This document shows, one piece after another, positions 42,875 through 50,999 of a stretch of 64,000 nucleotides of DNA. Positions within the stretch are counted from its first letter, which is position 1, and every line of letters begins with the position of its first letter. Under the pieces are notes generated by a model. That model was not told where the DNA came from. It saw only the letters and a list, made by a program, of their open reading frames with translations, and did not search any database. The stretch lies in assembly GCA_965267405.1 (NCBI GenBank), contig OZ253954.1, positions 1,364,001 to 1,428,000 of the forward strand, in the 5' to 3' direction. This stretch comes from JAPPOI01 sp028818055. Its GTDB lineage: Bacteria > Pseudomonadota > Alphaproteobacteria > Rhodobacterales > Rhodobacteraceae. The translations under genes and the position numbers were made by a program.

Positions 42875-43153
42875 AATTCAGAACATGGCAGCCCAAACCT
42901 TTCCGGTCGAGAAGATCAAATACCATTGCTATTGGCCAAAGCGGGCGGAGCGTTTTGGTGCCCGCACGTGAATGACGTAAACGCAGTAGATGTTGCCAAG
43001 GCGCAGAGCCTCGGCCTTGTCGTTGCCGTTTGGACCGTGAATGAACCTGAAGAAATCGACCGAATGATCGATTTTGGTGTCGATGCCATCGTTTCAGATT
43101 ACCCCGGTCGCGTTCAGTGGCGCCTGGACAGAGAAAAGATTTCATGGATTTGA
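42875..43153 (+). pseudogene. C-terminal remnant of a glycerophosphodiester phosphodiesterase
   Basis: An open stretch of about 93 codons beginning at the tRNA-Thr 3' end that matches the C-terminal third of GDPD/UgpQ phosphodiesterases: AKAGGAFWCPHVNDVNAVDV, AKAQSLGLVVAVWTVNEPEE, DRMIDFGVDAIVSDYPGRV. The catalytic N-terminal two thirds (HRG and E-x-D motifs) are absent, and there is no fitting start codon. It is best read as the residue of a gene cut by a deletion or insertion event at the tRNA 3' boundary. Confidence 0.75.
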
Positions 43154-43155
43154 CA

Positions 43156-43923
43156 TTAAGCTGAAACGTCACCGAAGTGTGGCTTCCTACCGGCATACGC
43201 CAAGCTGAACCTGTGCGCAGCGGTCGTTTTGCCAAATGAAAAATCTCGAACGGACTGCAATCCACATCCACGGAGCCAACCCAGCGCGACGGATCGTGAA
43301 ACTCGATGTGTCCGCCACATCAACTGAACTAATGCTCCGACGAAAGACGCCCTCGTTATGCTGCAGATCAGGATACCACCTGGTTTCAAAACCCGGCACA
43401 GTTCCGCCAAAGCGATTTGTGGGTCGGGCAAGTGCTCGATGACGTGAGCGGCAAGTATGACGTCGAATGTGTTATCTTGGTATGGCAGAGCGACAAGATC
43501 GAACTGTCCAAGGTTGAGCGTCGTGTTCGGGTGTTCAAGCCGAGCTTTTGCCTGCTGAAGCATGCCCTGTGAAATATCAACGGCATCCAAGTGCAGGTGG
43601 GCGTCGACCTTCTCACGAAACGCCAAAGACATGGCTCCTGTGCCTACGCCCGCATCCAGAACGCGCAGCGATGGCTGGTCTTGGCGATATAAAGGATGCC
43701 GCATGACACGTGCGATCATGTCCGCATAGGCAGAAGCAAAGCCGTGACGGTCAATAATGTTGTGCCAGTCCTCTGACATCTGGTCATAATGTCCAGCGAG
43801 AGCTTCCGGCTCAAATGGGCTCCGGTCAACGGATAGGCGCCAACTTCCAAATGATTGGGAAAAGACTGGAATAGAGTATGCCGGCGCAGGCCGTGCCAAT
43901 GACAAAATACTTTCATGCTGCAT
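43156..43923 (-). CDS. Class I SAM-dependent methyltransferase
   Basis: A protein of about 255 aa with the SAM motifs VLDAGVGTGAMSLAF (motif I), DAVDISQGML, GQFDLVALPYQDNTFDVILAAHVIEHLPD and LKPGGILICSI (Methyltransf_11/25 type). The substrate is unknown; the N-terminus has an extra 60 residues without features. ATG 43923 has GGAG 6 nt upstream and overlaps the upstream small membrane protein by 11 nt, so the pair is translationally coupled. It is divergently arranged with the LysR regulator across about 94 nt after the membrane gene, which may control it. Confidence 0.82.
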   Translation of the reverse strand: MQHESILSLARPAPAYSIPVFSQSFGSWRLSVDRSPFEPEALAGHYDQMSEDWHNIIDRHGFASAYADMIARVMRHPLYRQDQPSLRVLDAGVGTGAMSLAFREKVDAHLHLDAVDISQGMLQQAKARLEHPNTTLNLGQFDLVALPYQDNTFDVILAAHVIEHLPDPQIALAELCRVLKPGGILICSITRASFVGALVQLMWRTHRVSRSVALGWLRGCGLQSVRDFSFGKTTAAHRFSLAYAGRKPHFGDVSA

Positions 43924-44347
43924 GATGATCTCCGCGAAAACCGGATGACTGAGAGTCAGGCTTCCAGCGCCACGCCAGAACAAATGCCGCGGCAAAGGCG
44001 CAAAGCTCAACAACCGCAAAGAAGACATCATCAGGATCTGCCGGAGGAATGAAAAACATCCCGGCAACTGCCACGGGTATCAGGATCAGGTTGAAATAGC
44101 GCGCCCAGCGCTCGGGGAGAACGGCAGAAAGCAGGAACCCCAGAAGCAGCAACTCAACTGCAAAGGCACCAAACAACAATACAGTCTCCGACATTGGGTT
44201 TCCATTCACGGTTCCCGAGAGAATTTCATTAATTGTTCCCGCCATTGTCAGTTCGTGGATGTCACGAAAGAGCATGTTGAGAATGGCAAAGAGCCACAGG
44301 AGCGACAGGGTGGGTCTTAAGTCATGGACGTTCGAACGGGTGAGCAT
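43913..44347 (-). CDS. Small four-helix membrane protein (DUF6326-like)
   Basis: A 144-aa protein with four predicted transmembrane segments: LSLLWLFAILNMLF, TVLLFGAFAVELLLLGFLL, FNLILIPVAVAGMFFI, VELCAFAAAFVLAW. The segment RDIHELTMAGTINEILSGT between helices 1 and 2 resembles the DUF6326 family, but this is only a pattern impression. Function unknown. It overlaps the methyltransferase gene downstream and is divergent from the LysR regulator, suggesting that all three form one small regulated unit. Confidence 0.7.
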   Translation of the reverse strand: MLTRSNVHDLRPTLSLLWLFAILNMLFRDIHELTMAGTINEILSGTVNGNPMSETVLLFGAFAVELLLLGFLLSAVLPERWARYFNLILIPVAVAGMFFIPPADPDDVFFAVVELCAFAAAFVLAWRWKPDSQSSGFRGDHHAA

Positions 44348-44441
44348 CGAGAATCTCCAGAATGCGATTTCCCCGGCTCTTTCATCTGTTTGATACTTGA
44401 ATGGAATTGACGAAATTTGGATAACATCTATACGAAAATTT

Positions 44442-45359
44442 ATGAACTGGGACGCTGTTTCATTTGACTGGAACCATATTCGCGCTTTTCTCGCCGTGGT
44501 CGAGCAAGGGTCTTTGTCAGGTGCAGCGCGTGCGCTCCGGCAGACTCAACCGACGCTAAGTCGCCAAATCTCGGCCTTAGAAGAGACGTTGGAGCTCACA
44601 CTGTTTGAGCGCGGCACCCGGGTTATGCAGATCACCGAGGCCGGAACCGAACTATTAGTGCACGTTCAAAGCATGGCCGATGCAGCAACCCAAATTTCCC
44701 GAATTGCCACGGGCCAAAGCCAAGCGATCGAAGGGACCGTCAGGATTACTTCAAGCGATGCCATGGCGGCCTACGCTCTTCCCCGGTGCCTGATTTCGCT
44801 GCGACGCGCCCATCCGGGTATCAGCGTCGAGTTGGTGCCTTCGAACGAAATGTCTGACCTGACGCGTCGAGACGCCGACATCGCCATCCGACACGCACGA
44901 CCTGAGCAACCCGACTTGGTTGCAAAACGAATTGCCGACATCGAGATTTCGCTGTTCGCCTCCAAGTCGTATCTCGCCGAGCTTGGCCCGGTCGCGACAC
45001 CCGCTGATTTCGCCCACGCCAACTTCATTGGCTACCAATCCCCGGAACGCTTGGTGCCGCAGATCACAGCAATGGGTTTTCCGGTCACCAAATCGAACTT
45101 CGGCATTACCACAACCAACGGCAGCACGATGTACGAACTGGTTCGGGATGGAGCGGGTATTGCGTTCCTGCCAACGATTGTTGCTGAAGGCCGCCTCGGA
45201 TTACAGCGCATCTTGCCGGATGCTCCTTCATTCAACATGGAGACATGGCTTGTCACACATCGCGAGATCCAAACCAGTCGTCGAATAAGGTTAACTTTCG
45301 ATCACCTTGCAGCGGAACTGGCGAAAGACAGGTGGGCCAGTTTGATTGCAAGATCGTGA
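44442..45359 (+). CDS. LysR-family transcriptional regulator
   Basis: A protein of about 305 aa: HTH domain WNHIRAFLAVVEQGSLSGAARALRQTQPTLSRQISALEE (residues 10-50), FERGTRVMQITEAG, and a C-terminal LysR substrate-binding domain (GTVRITSSDAMAAYALP, RRDADIAIRHARPEQPDLV, VRDGAGIAFLPTIVAEG). The ATG at 44442 is chosen; upstream non-ATG starts exist to 44397. The gene is divergent from the small membrane protein/methyltransferase pair, the classical arrangement for a LysR regulator and its target. The effector is unknown. Confidence 0.85.
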   Translation: MNWDAVSFDWNHIRAFLAVVEQGSLSGAARALRQTQPTLSRQISALEETLELTLFERGTRVMQITEAGTELLVHVQSMADAATQISRIATGQSQAIEGTVRITSSDAMAAYALPRCLISLRRAHPGISVELVPSNEMSDLTRRDADIAIRHARPEQPDLVAKRIADIEISLFASKSYLAELGPVATPADFAHANFIGYQSPERLVPQITAMGFPVTKSNFGITTTNGSTMYELVRDGAGIAFLPTIVAEGRLGLQRILPDAPSFNMETWLVTHREIQTSRRIRLTFDHLAAELAKDRWASLIARS

Positions 45360-45410
45360 TGAGTGACGCGGCGAACCTTTCGATTGGCCTATGCCAGCCA
45401 TTCGCATTGC

Positions 45411-46424
45411 TCAGTTTGCCGAGCAGGTTCCACGGATCAGCAACTCGGGCACAACCTTTTCGCCATTTGAAATCGCACCGCGCGAGATTATGCCATCTGC
45501 TATCGTTTGTGCCGCTTTGGCGCCGATTTGTCGGGCGGGAATCCTGACCGTCGTCAATGGCGGTTCAAAATCCTTGGAGCCTTTGAAGTCTCCAATTCCC
45601 GTGACAGTGATGTCGCCGGGCACATTGATCCCTGCTTTGGACAGGGCGTGCAGCGCACCCCAGGCCAATACGTCGTTTCCGCAGACCAGAGCAGTTGGAA
45701 GATCGCCTTGTTTCAGAAGGCGCGAAACTGCCTCCTTTGCTGCCCCGACACTATAGGGTGTCTCAAACTTCCAATGCGCTGGGATTTGTACTCCGAACTC
45801 AGATAGTGCCGCCTCAACACCGCGGAGGCGCTCTGCTGCGCGATCGTTCCCCGCTGTTGGCGGGAAAAGTCCGGCAACCTGTTCATGTTTCAAACGACCT
45901 AAATGATCACCAATCAGCCAGCCCGCTTTGAAATTGTCTGACCCAACGCACGGAAATGGTGTCTTGTCAGAATAATTCCACAAGAGAATTGTTGGGGTGT
46001 TCTGGCTTTCCAAAAGACCAAAGGTCTCGGCCGCATGTTCGGTACCAATAAGAGCCATGCCATCAACGCGATGCTCCAGCATTTTACGAACCAGAACATA
46101 CTCGCGCTGCAGATCGTAGGCGTGCGACGCAAGTAGGATTGTGAAGCCAAGCTCCTCGATGGATTCCGAAAAGCTTTGGATGAGTTCAGCAAAAATCGTG
46201 TGGTCTACCGTCGGAACAATCAACCCTACGGTTCCGCTTCGAATGCCATGAATGGTTTGTGCGGCGCGATTTCGGATATAGCCAAGTCGACGAACTGCAT
46301 TATCAATCTTTTTCCTTGTCGAGGCTTTCACCAATTCCGGATGATTGAAGCTTCGAGACACCGTTGAAGGCGAAACTCTTGCAGCCTTTGCAACGGCAAC
46401 AATATCAGCTTTTTTATCATTCAT
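45411..46424 (-). CDS. LacI/GntR-family regulator of the adjacent sau/tct operon
   Basis: A 337-aa LacI-type regulator. HTH and hinge: DIVAVAKAARVSPSTVSRSFNHPELVKASTRKKI...AVRRLGYIRN (residues 8-55); then the periplasmic-binding-protein-like ligand domain with GTVGLIVPTVDHTIFAELIQ, DGMALIGTEH, PTILLWNYSDK, NDRAAERLRGVE, GNDVLAWGAL. The ligand is probably the substrate or CoA/aldehyde intermediate of the divergently transcribed transporter-ligase operon. Inverted repeats fitting its operator lie at 46441-46486. Sulfoacetate degradation operons carry a regulator called SauR; whether this protein is equivalent is not shown. Confidence 0.85.
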   Translation of the reverse strand: MNDKKADIVAVAKAARVSPSTVSRSFNHPELVKASTRKKIDNAVRRLGYIRNRAAQTIHGIRSGTVGLIVPTVDHTIFAELIQSFSESIEELGFTILLASHAYDLQREYVLVRKMLEHRVDGMALIGTEHAAETFGLLESQNTPTILLWNYSDKTPFPCVGSDNFKAGWLIGDHLGRLKHEQVAGLFPPTAGNDRAAERLRGVEAALSEFGVQIPAHWKFETPYSVGAAKEAVSRLLKQGDLPTALVCGNDVLAWGALHALSKAGINVPGDITVTGIGDFKGSKDFEPPLTTVRIPARQIGAKAAQTIADGIISRGAISNGEKVVPELLIRGTCSAN

Positions 46425-46440
46425 TACAGTATCTTAATTC

Positions 46441-46486
46441 CATTTTTCAGCTAGAAAATGAAAACATTTGCATTACTATTTTCATT
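46441..46486. promoter_or_regulatory. Overlapping inverted repeats, candidate LacI-family operator
   Basis: Two inverted repeats share the intergenic region of the regulator and tctA: CATTTT (46441-46446) with AAAATG (46455-46460) around an AGCT core, and AATGAAAA (46457-46464) with TTTTCATT (46479-46486). They overlap by four bases. The first has the LacI-type 20-bp size. Confidence 0.5.
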
Positions 46487-46533
46487 GCTTAGGCTGACGG
46501 GTCAACCCGCAATGGGTGTGGGAGGATACGACC

Positions 46534-48063
46534 TTGGAATTCCTGGCCTACTTCGGCGATGTCTTTACGCCGATAAATTTTGGCCTGCTGCTGATTGGCA
46601 CGATTGGCGGTTTGATACTTGGCGCGACGCCGGGTCTTTCACCGACCATGGCCGTCGCACTCTTGATACCATTCACGTTTCGGTTGGAACCTGCACAGGG
46701 GCTCATCCTTCTTGGCGCTGCCTATACATCAACCGTAGCAGGCGGGGCCGTCAGTGCGATCCTTCTAAAGATCCCAGGTGCACCGGCGAACATCGCGACA
46801 ACTTTGGATGGGCATACAATGGCCCAAAAAGGTCAGGGCGCCAGAGCATTGCAGCTCTCGTTTCTCGCGTCGGCTGTCGGCGGCGTTTTTGGTGTTCTGC
46901 TTTTGATATTCCTCACACCGGTGCTTGCACAATGGGCGCTTGCGTTCGGACCGTCGCATCTTTTCTGGCTGGCAATTCTAGGCGTGACGGTGATCGGATC
47001 GCTTGACTCAAGTTCGGTTGTCAAAGGTCTGTTGTCGGGTTGTATCGGCCTTTGGCTGGCGACGATCGGTTTCGATGACATCATGGGCGCCCAACGCTTC
47101 ATCTTCCATTCCAGCGTTTCAGGGGGCATTAACGTCATTCCCGCTCTGATCGGGCTCTTCGCGATCCCACAGGTCATCACGATGTTTGCCAAGGGCAGGA
47201 AGTCGCTCGACGCAGAAGTGCTCACGGTTGAACGGCATCCGATCAAAGACGCATTCCGGGAAGTATTTAGCCGTACGCGAGCGCTGACCATTGGAACGCT
47301 GTCCGGCTCGATCATCGGCCTGATCCCAGGCGTTGGTGGCCAGATTGCGGGCCTTGTGGCCTACGACCAGTCCAAGAAGATGAGCTCGGAAAGCGAGAAG
47401 TTCGGGACCGGACATAGTGAAGGTGTCATCGCTGCAGAAAGCGCCAACAATGCCATGGTCGGGCCGTCGCTGGTGCCGCTGCTGACCCTTTCAATTCCAG
47501 GCTCGCCAACTGCGGCCGTCTTGCTTGGCGGCCTTCTCATCCACGGGATTTTCCCAGGGAGCGATCTGTTTGATAACTATCCCGACGTCGCTTGGACCTT
47601 CATCAATTCGATGCTCGTCGGACAGATTCTGATGTGCATCTTTGGGCTCTATGTCGCCGGCCTTGCGGCCAAAGTGGCTCAGGTTCCAAATGCGGTCATG
47701 GCCGCCGTCGTACTGGGTCTGGCCGTGTTCGGAAGCTACTCGGTTCAGAATTCGATGGGCGACGTTTATGTGATGATGGCTCTTGGAACTGGAATGTACT
47801 TCCTTGAGCGGTTTGGCTTTTCGGCCGCACCACTGGTTCTGGGGCTCATCCTTGGCCCGATTGCTGAAGCCAACTTCATCCAAGGCAGCATGATCGCAAA
47901 CGCAACATCAAGCGTCGGTCAATACTTCTTCACCGGGGCGCTGAACCTGACGCTAATCACCATCGTCGTGGCGTCCATTGCCTACTCGGCATGGATGGAG
48001 CTTCGCAGCCGCCGCTACACGACGAAAGATGATGCCATCGAGAAGGAAGAGGCGTTGTCATGA
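46534..48063 (+). CDS. tctA: Tripartite tricarboxylate transporter, large membrane subunit TctA
   Basis: A protein of about 509 aa with about 12 membrane helices of the TctA family: GLLLIGTIGGLILGATPGLSP is the diagnostic N-terminal segment, followed by TSTVAGGAVSAILLKIPGAPAN, SGSIIGLIPGVGGQIAGLVAYD and SIPGSPTAAVLLGGLLIHGI, conserved substrate-route loops. It works with TctB and TctC to import a carboxylate with a cation gradient. The start is TTG 46534, 8 nt after GGAGG; a GTG at 46516 would precede this ribosome-binding site. Ligand is inferred from the neighbouring enzymes. Confidence 0.93.
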   Translation: MEFLAYFGDVFTPINFGLLLIGTIGGLILGATPGLSPTMAVALLIPFTFRLEPAQGLILLGAAYTSTVAGGAVSAILLKIPGAPANIATTLDGHTMAQKGQGARALQLSFLASAVGGVFGVLLLIFLTPVLAQWALAFGPSHLFWLAILGVTVIGSLDSSSVVKGLLSGCIGLWLATIGFDDIMGAQRFIFHSSVSGGINVIPALIGLFAIPQVITMFAKGRKSLDAEVLTVERHPIKDAFREVFSRTRALTIGTLSGSIIGLIPGVGGQIAGLVAYDQSKKMSSESEKFGTGHSEGVIAAESANNAMVGPSLVPLLTLSIPGSPTAAVLLGGLLIHGIFPGSDLFDNYPDVAWTFINSMLVGQILMCIFGLYVAGLAAKVAQVPNAVMAAVVLGLAVFGSYSVQNSMGDVYVMMALGTGMYFLERFGFSAAPLVLGLILGPIAEANFIQGSMIANATSSVGQYFFTGALNLTLITIVVASIAYSAWMELRSRRYTTKDDAIEKEEALS

Positions 48064-48524
48064 CTGATCTGCCAAGGACACAGCATATCATCGCCAGCGG
48101 GCTCGTCGCCGCAGTCGGTATCACGGTTGCTTACGTGAGCTACACACAGGAACCAGCTGCAGCATTCCTGTTTCCACGCTTGATCTCGACAGTCTTTGTT
48201 GTGCTCGCGCTCTGGACGTTCGGCAAAGCTGTCCTTGGACACACGAAGGTTGGCAATGGTCTAGACCGCCGGTCGATGATGAACATCCTGCCGGGGCTGA
48301 TTGTTGCTTTGATCTTTGTCTATTGGGCAGCAAAGCAACTGGGCTTCTACACGGCCTCAACAGCAACGTTTTTTATTCTCTTGTCGCTCTATGATCCTGC
48401 TTCCCACAACGAGGTGAAGAGCTGGATCAAGCGCGTGATCATTACCGCTGGTTTTCTGGCGGTCATGTACGGTCTCTTCGCGAAACTTCTAAATGTCTTC
48501 ACTCCGCGAGAGATTTTCTTCTGA
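48060..48524 (+). CDS. tctB: Tripartite tricarboxylate transporter, small membrane subunit TctB
   Basis: A 154-aa protein with four transmembrane helices (IIASGLVAAVGITVAYVSY, LISTVFVVLALWTFG, ILPGLIVALIFVYWA, VIITAGFLAVMYGLFAKLLNV), typical of TctB: poorly conserved, but fixed in length and position between tctA and tctC. It starts at the ATGA overlap with tctA. In the family it forms a membrane complex with TctA whose precise role in transport is unclear. Confidence 0.88.
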   Translation: MTDLPRTQHIIASGLVAAVGITVAYVSYTQEPAAAFLFPRLISTVFVVLALWTFGKAVLGHTKVGNGLDRRSMMNILPGLIVALIFVYWAAKQLGFYTASTATFFILLSLYDPASHNEVKSWIKRVIITAGFLAVMYGLFAKLLNVFTPREIFF

Positions 48525-48564
48525 ACCGCAATGGCGGCAGATCAACCCTAGGGAGGAATAATCC

Positions 48565-49533
48565 ATGAAGAAACTAGTAGCGGCCGCCGCAATGGGGCTG
48601 ATGACAATGACGACCGGCGCGCTTGCCGGTGGTCACGAAAATTTCCCAGAGCGCCCCATCATGATGATGGTCAGCTATGGCGCTGGCGGTGCGACCGACT
48701 TCCAAGCTCGCATCGTGACAATGACAGCTGGCAACGAGGATGCGCTCGGCATGCCGATCGCAATAATCAACAAACCCGGCGCTGGCGGACGCGTCGGCTG
48801 GAATTGGTTTGCCACCCAAGCCGAGGCCGATGGCTATACTCTTGGCGCTTACAACATTCCGCACTTCATCGCTCAGTCGATCGAAGGTGGCGTGGAATAC
48901 TCGGCAGATAGCTTTGAACCGATCGCCAACTGGGGCGCCGACCCGGCGGTTTTCGTTGTTGCGGCGGACAGTGAGTTCAACTCGATGTCGGACGTTGTTG
49001 ACTACGCAAAAGCGAACCCGGGCCAGCTGACGTTCTCGGGTGCAGGTCTTTTTGTGGGTCACCACATTGCCGCGCTTCAGCTTGAGAAAGCGGCTGGCGT
49101 GAAACTTGCCTATATCCCGAACAACAAAGGTGGCGCAGGCGCAATGAAGGCCGTGATCGCTGGTGAAGTTTTGGGCGGCGTCAACAACCTCAGCGATGCG
49201 TTCCGTGCGCGTGAAGCCGGAAACGTGAAAATCCTCGGTGTCTTTGATCTGGAACGGAATGACTTCCTGCCGGATGTTCCAACTCTGAAGGAACAGGGCT
49301 TTGATATCGACAACGCCAGCGTCAACTTCCGCGGCGTTATGGTGCCAAAAGGTACACCTCAACCGATCATCGACAAGCTGGCTGAAATTGTGCCGACGAT
49401 GTTCGAGAACGGACGTGTTGCAGGCAAAATGAAGGCTGGCGGATCGCCAATGCACATCATGACTCGTGATGAGGTTCTTGAAATGTGGGCAGCACGCGAG
49501 CAGACCCTTAAAGAGCTGCTCGCTGGTCTCTAA
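48565..49533 (+). CDS. tctC: Tripartite tricarboxylate transporter, periplasmic binding protein TctC
   Basis: A 322-aa Bug-family solute-binding protein. It has a signal peptide (AAAAMGLMTMTTGALA), then FPERPIMMMVSYGAGGATDFQARI, the ligand loop of the family, INKPGAGGRVGWNWFA, PGQLTFSGAGLFVGHH, IPNNKGGAGAMKAVIAGEV and LPDVPTLKEQGFDID. The ligand pocket binds one carboxylate through backbone amides; sulfoacetate or another two-carbon acid fits the downstream enzymes. AGGGAGGAATAATCC precedes the ATG. An intergenic hairpin follows. Confidence 0.92.
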   Translation: MKKLVAAAAMGLMTMTTGALAGGHENFPERPIMMMVSYGAGGATDFQARIVTMTAGNEDALGMPIAIINKPGAGGRVGWNWFATQAEADGYTLGAYNIPHFIAQSIEGGVEYSADSFEPIANWGADPAVFVVAADSEFNSMSDVVDYAKANPGQLTFSGAGLFVGHHIAALQLEKAAGVKLAYIPNNKGGAGAMKAVIAGEVLGGVNNLSDAFRAREAGNVKILGVFDLERNDFLPDVPTLKEQGFDIDNASVNFRGVMVPKGTPQPIIDKLAEIVPTMFENGRVAGKMKAGGSPMHIMTRDEVLEMWAAREQTLKELLAGL

Positions 49534-49548
49534 GTTCAAACGCAACGA

Positions 49549-49575
49549 CACCGTCCCGGCAAAGCCGGGGCGGTG
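49549..49575 (+). promoter_or_regulatory. Intercistronic stem-loop between tctC and the aldehyde dehydrogenase
   Basis: CACCGtCCCGGC (49549-49560), AAA loop, GCCGGGgCGGTG (49564-49575): an 11-bp stem with one internal mismatch, no T tract after it. It is better suited to stabilise the tctC mRNA, typical after binding-protein genes, than to terminate. It would raise TctC over the downstream enzymes. Confidence 0.6.
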
Positions 49576-49595
49576 AATTCCTGAAAGAAATTACC

Positions 49596-50999
49596 ATGTC
49601 TGCCCCAGATCAACTTTCAGATCTTGATGCCGTAATGGCTCGTGCGCGTGCGGCGCTGTCCGACTACGAGAGCAATGGCTCGCAGGAACGCTATGATCGT
49701 GCCGCCCTTGCTGTTGGGTGGGCAATCATGGAACCAAATCGAAATCGCGAGCTTGCCGAGCTAGCGGTGCAGACAACCGGATTGGGCAATGTTCCCGACA
49801 AAATTACGAAGAACCACAGGAAAACTTTGGGGCTACTGCGCGACATTCAAAACGTCGCGACATTTGGGGTAATTCGAGACGACGCAGATACAGGAATAAC
49901 TGAGATCGCACGCCCGATGGGTGTTATTGGGGCGATTGTGCCTTCTACAAACCCTGCAGCAACGCCGGCGAACAACATCATAAATGCTTTGAAATGTGGA
50001 AATGCCATCGTAGTGGCTCCGTCTCCGAAGGGCGTCGCTTCGTGCGAGCGTTTGCTTGAATTCATTCATGCTGAGTTCGCCAAAATTGGCGAGAACCCGG
50101 ACCTGGTTCAGATGGTTCCGGCACCGGGTTCCAAACAGAAAACGCAAAGGTTGATGGAAACCTGTGACAAAGTCATTGCGACCGGCAGCCAAAACAACGT
50201 CCACCGGGCACAGACATGCGGAACACCAGCCGTGGCCGTCGGTGCGGGCAATGTCACGGTCATCGTCGACGAGACAGGTGATCTCGATTCCGCAGCAGAG
50301 AAAATTCGAGCATCAAAAACATTCGACAATGCCACGTCGTGTTCATCCGAAAATGCAGTTGTCGTTGTCGATGAAGTCTACGATGCGTTTGTCGACGCCA
50401 TGTCGCGCGCTGGCGGCGCCGTTGTCGAAGATGAGGCTGCAGTTGTTGCCAAACTGTGGCCCGGCGGCCATTTGAATCGCGAAGTCATCGCGCAGGATGC
50501 CGACAAAATGATCAGGGCTCTTGGTCTTGAAGATCAAGTTCCAGAAGGAACAGAGTACATCGCCGTCCCAACATCGGGTATTGGTGCGGATCACCCGCTC
50601 AGTGGAGAGAAACTAAGCCGCGTTCTCGCCCTTTACCGCGCAAGCGATTTTGACGCTGCCGTTGAAACAACCGAGGCAATTCAGCGGCATCAAGGTGCCG
50701 GCCATTCTGTGGGCCTGCACACAAACACTTCGGACCGTGAGTACCAACTTGCAAAGGCTATCCCGACAAGCCGGGTTATCGTCAATCAAGCACACACCTT
50801 TGCGACCGGAGGCGCTTTCACAAATGGTATGCCGTTCTCGCTGAGCATGGGGTGTGGGGCTTGGGGCGGCAATGCGGTCGATGAAAACGTCCATTGGAAG
50901 CATTTTCTCCAGACCACAAAAATCGTCCGCGAAATTCCAGCCAGAGAACCAACATTAGATGATGTCTTTGGCGCGTACTGGACGGAAGCGGGCGAATGA
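49596..50999 (+). CDS. sauS: CoA-acylating aldehyde dehydrogenase, sulfoacetaldehyde dehydrogenase SauS-like
   Basis: A 467-aa member of the acylating aldehyde dehydrogenase branch. Landmarks: IARPMGVIGAIVPSTNPAAT, NALKCGNAIVVAPSPKG, DKVIATGSQNNVHRA, TPAVAVGAGNVTVIVD and catalytic Cys249 in FDNATSCSSENAVVVVDEV. Such enzymes interconvert acyl-CoA and aldehyde with NAD(P)H. Together with the CoA ligase encoded next (ATGA overlap) and a transporter before, the arrangement matches the described sulfoacetate pathway (sauS, sauT), in which sulfoacetyl-CoA is reduced to sulfoacetaldehyde. The final step, Xsc, is not in the window. Other short-chain acid specificities remain possible. Confidence 0.75.
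   Translation: MSAPDQLSDLDAVMARARAALSDYESNGSQERYDRAALAVGWAIMEPNRNRELAELAVQTTGLGNVPDKITKNHRKTLGLLRDIQNVATFGVIRDDADTGITEIARPMGVIGAIVPSTNPAATPANNIINALKCGNAIVVAPSPKGVASCERLLEFIHAEFAKIGENPDLVQMVPAPGSKQKTQRLMETCDKVIATGSQNNVHRAQTCGTPAVAVGAGNVTVIVDETGDLDSAAEKIRASKTFDNATSCSSENAVVVVDEVYDAFVDAMSRAGGAVVEDEAAVVAKLWPGGHLNREVIAQDADKMIRALGLEDQVPEGTEYIAVPTSGIGADHPLSGEKLSRVLALYRASDFDAAVETTEAIQRHQGAGHSVGLHTNTSDREYQLAKAIPTSRVIVNQAHTFATGGAFTNGMPFSLSMGCGAWGGNAVDENVHWKHFLQTTKIVREIPAREPTLDDVFGAYWTEAGE

Noticed and set aside
42850..45360. A complete genomic island with att repeats at tRNA-Thr
   Set aside because: No repeat of the tRNA 3' end and no integrase or transposase seen; only the truncated GDPD gene supports an event.
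46458..47006. Plus-strand frame starting before tctA
   Set aside because: It lies in another frame of tctA and gives a Trp/Arg-rich chain; tctA is clearly the real gene.
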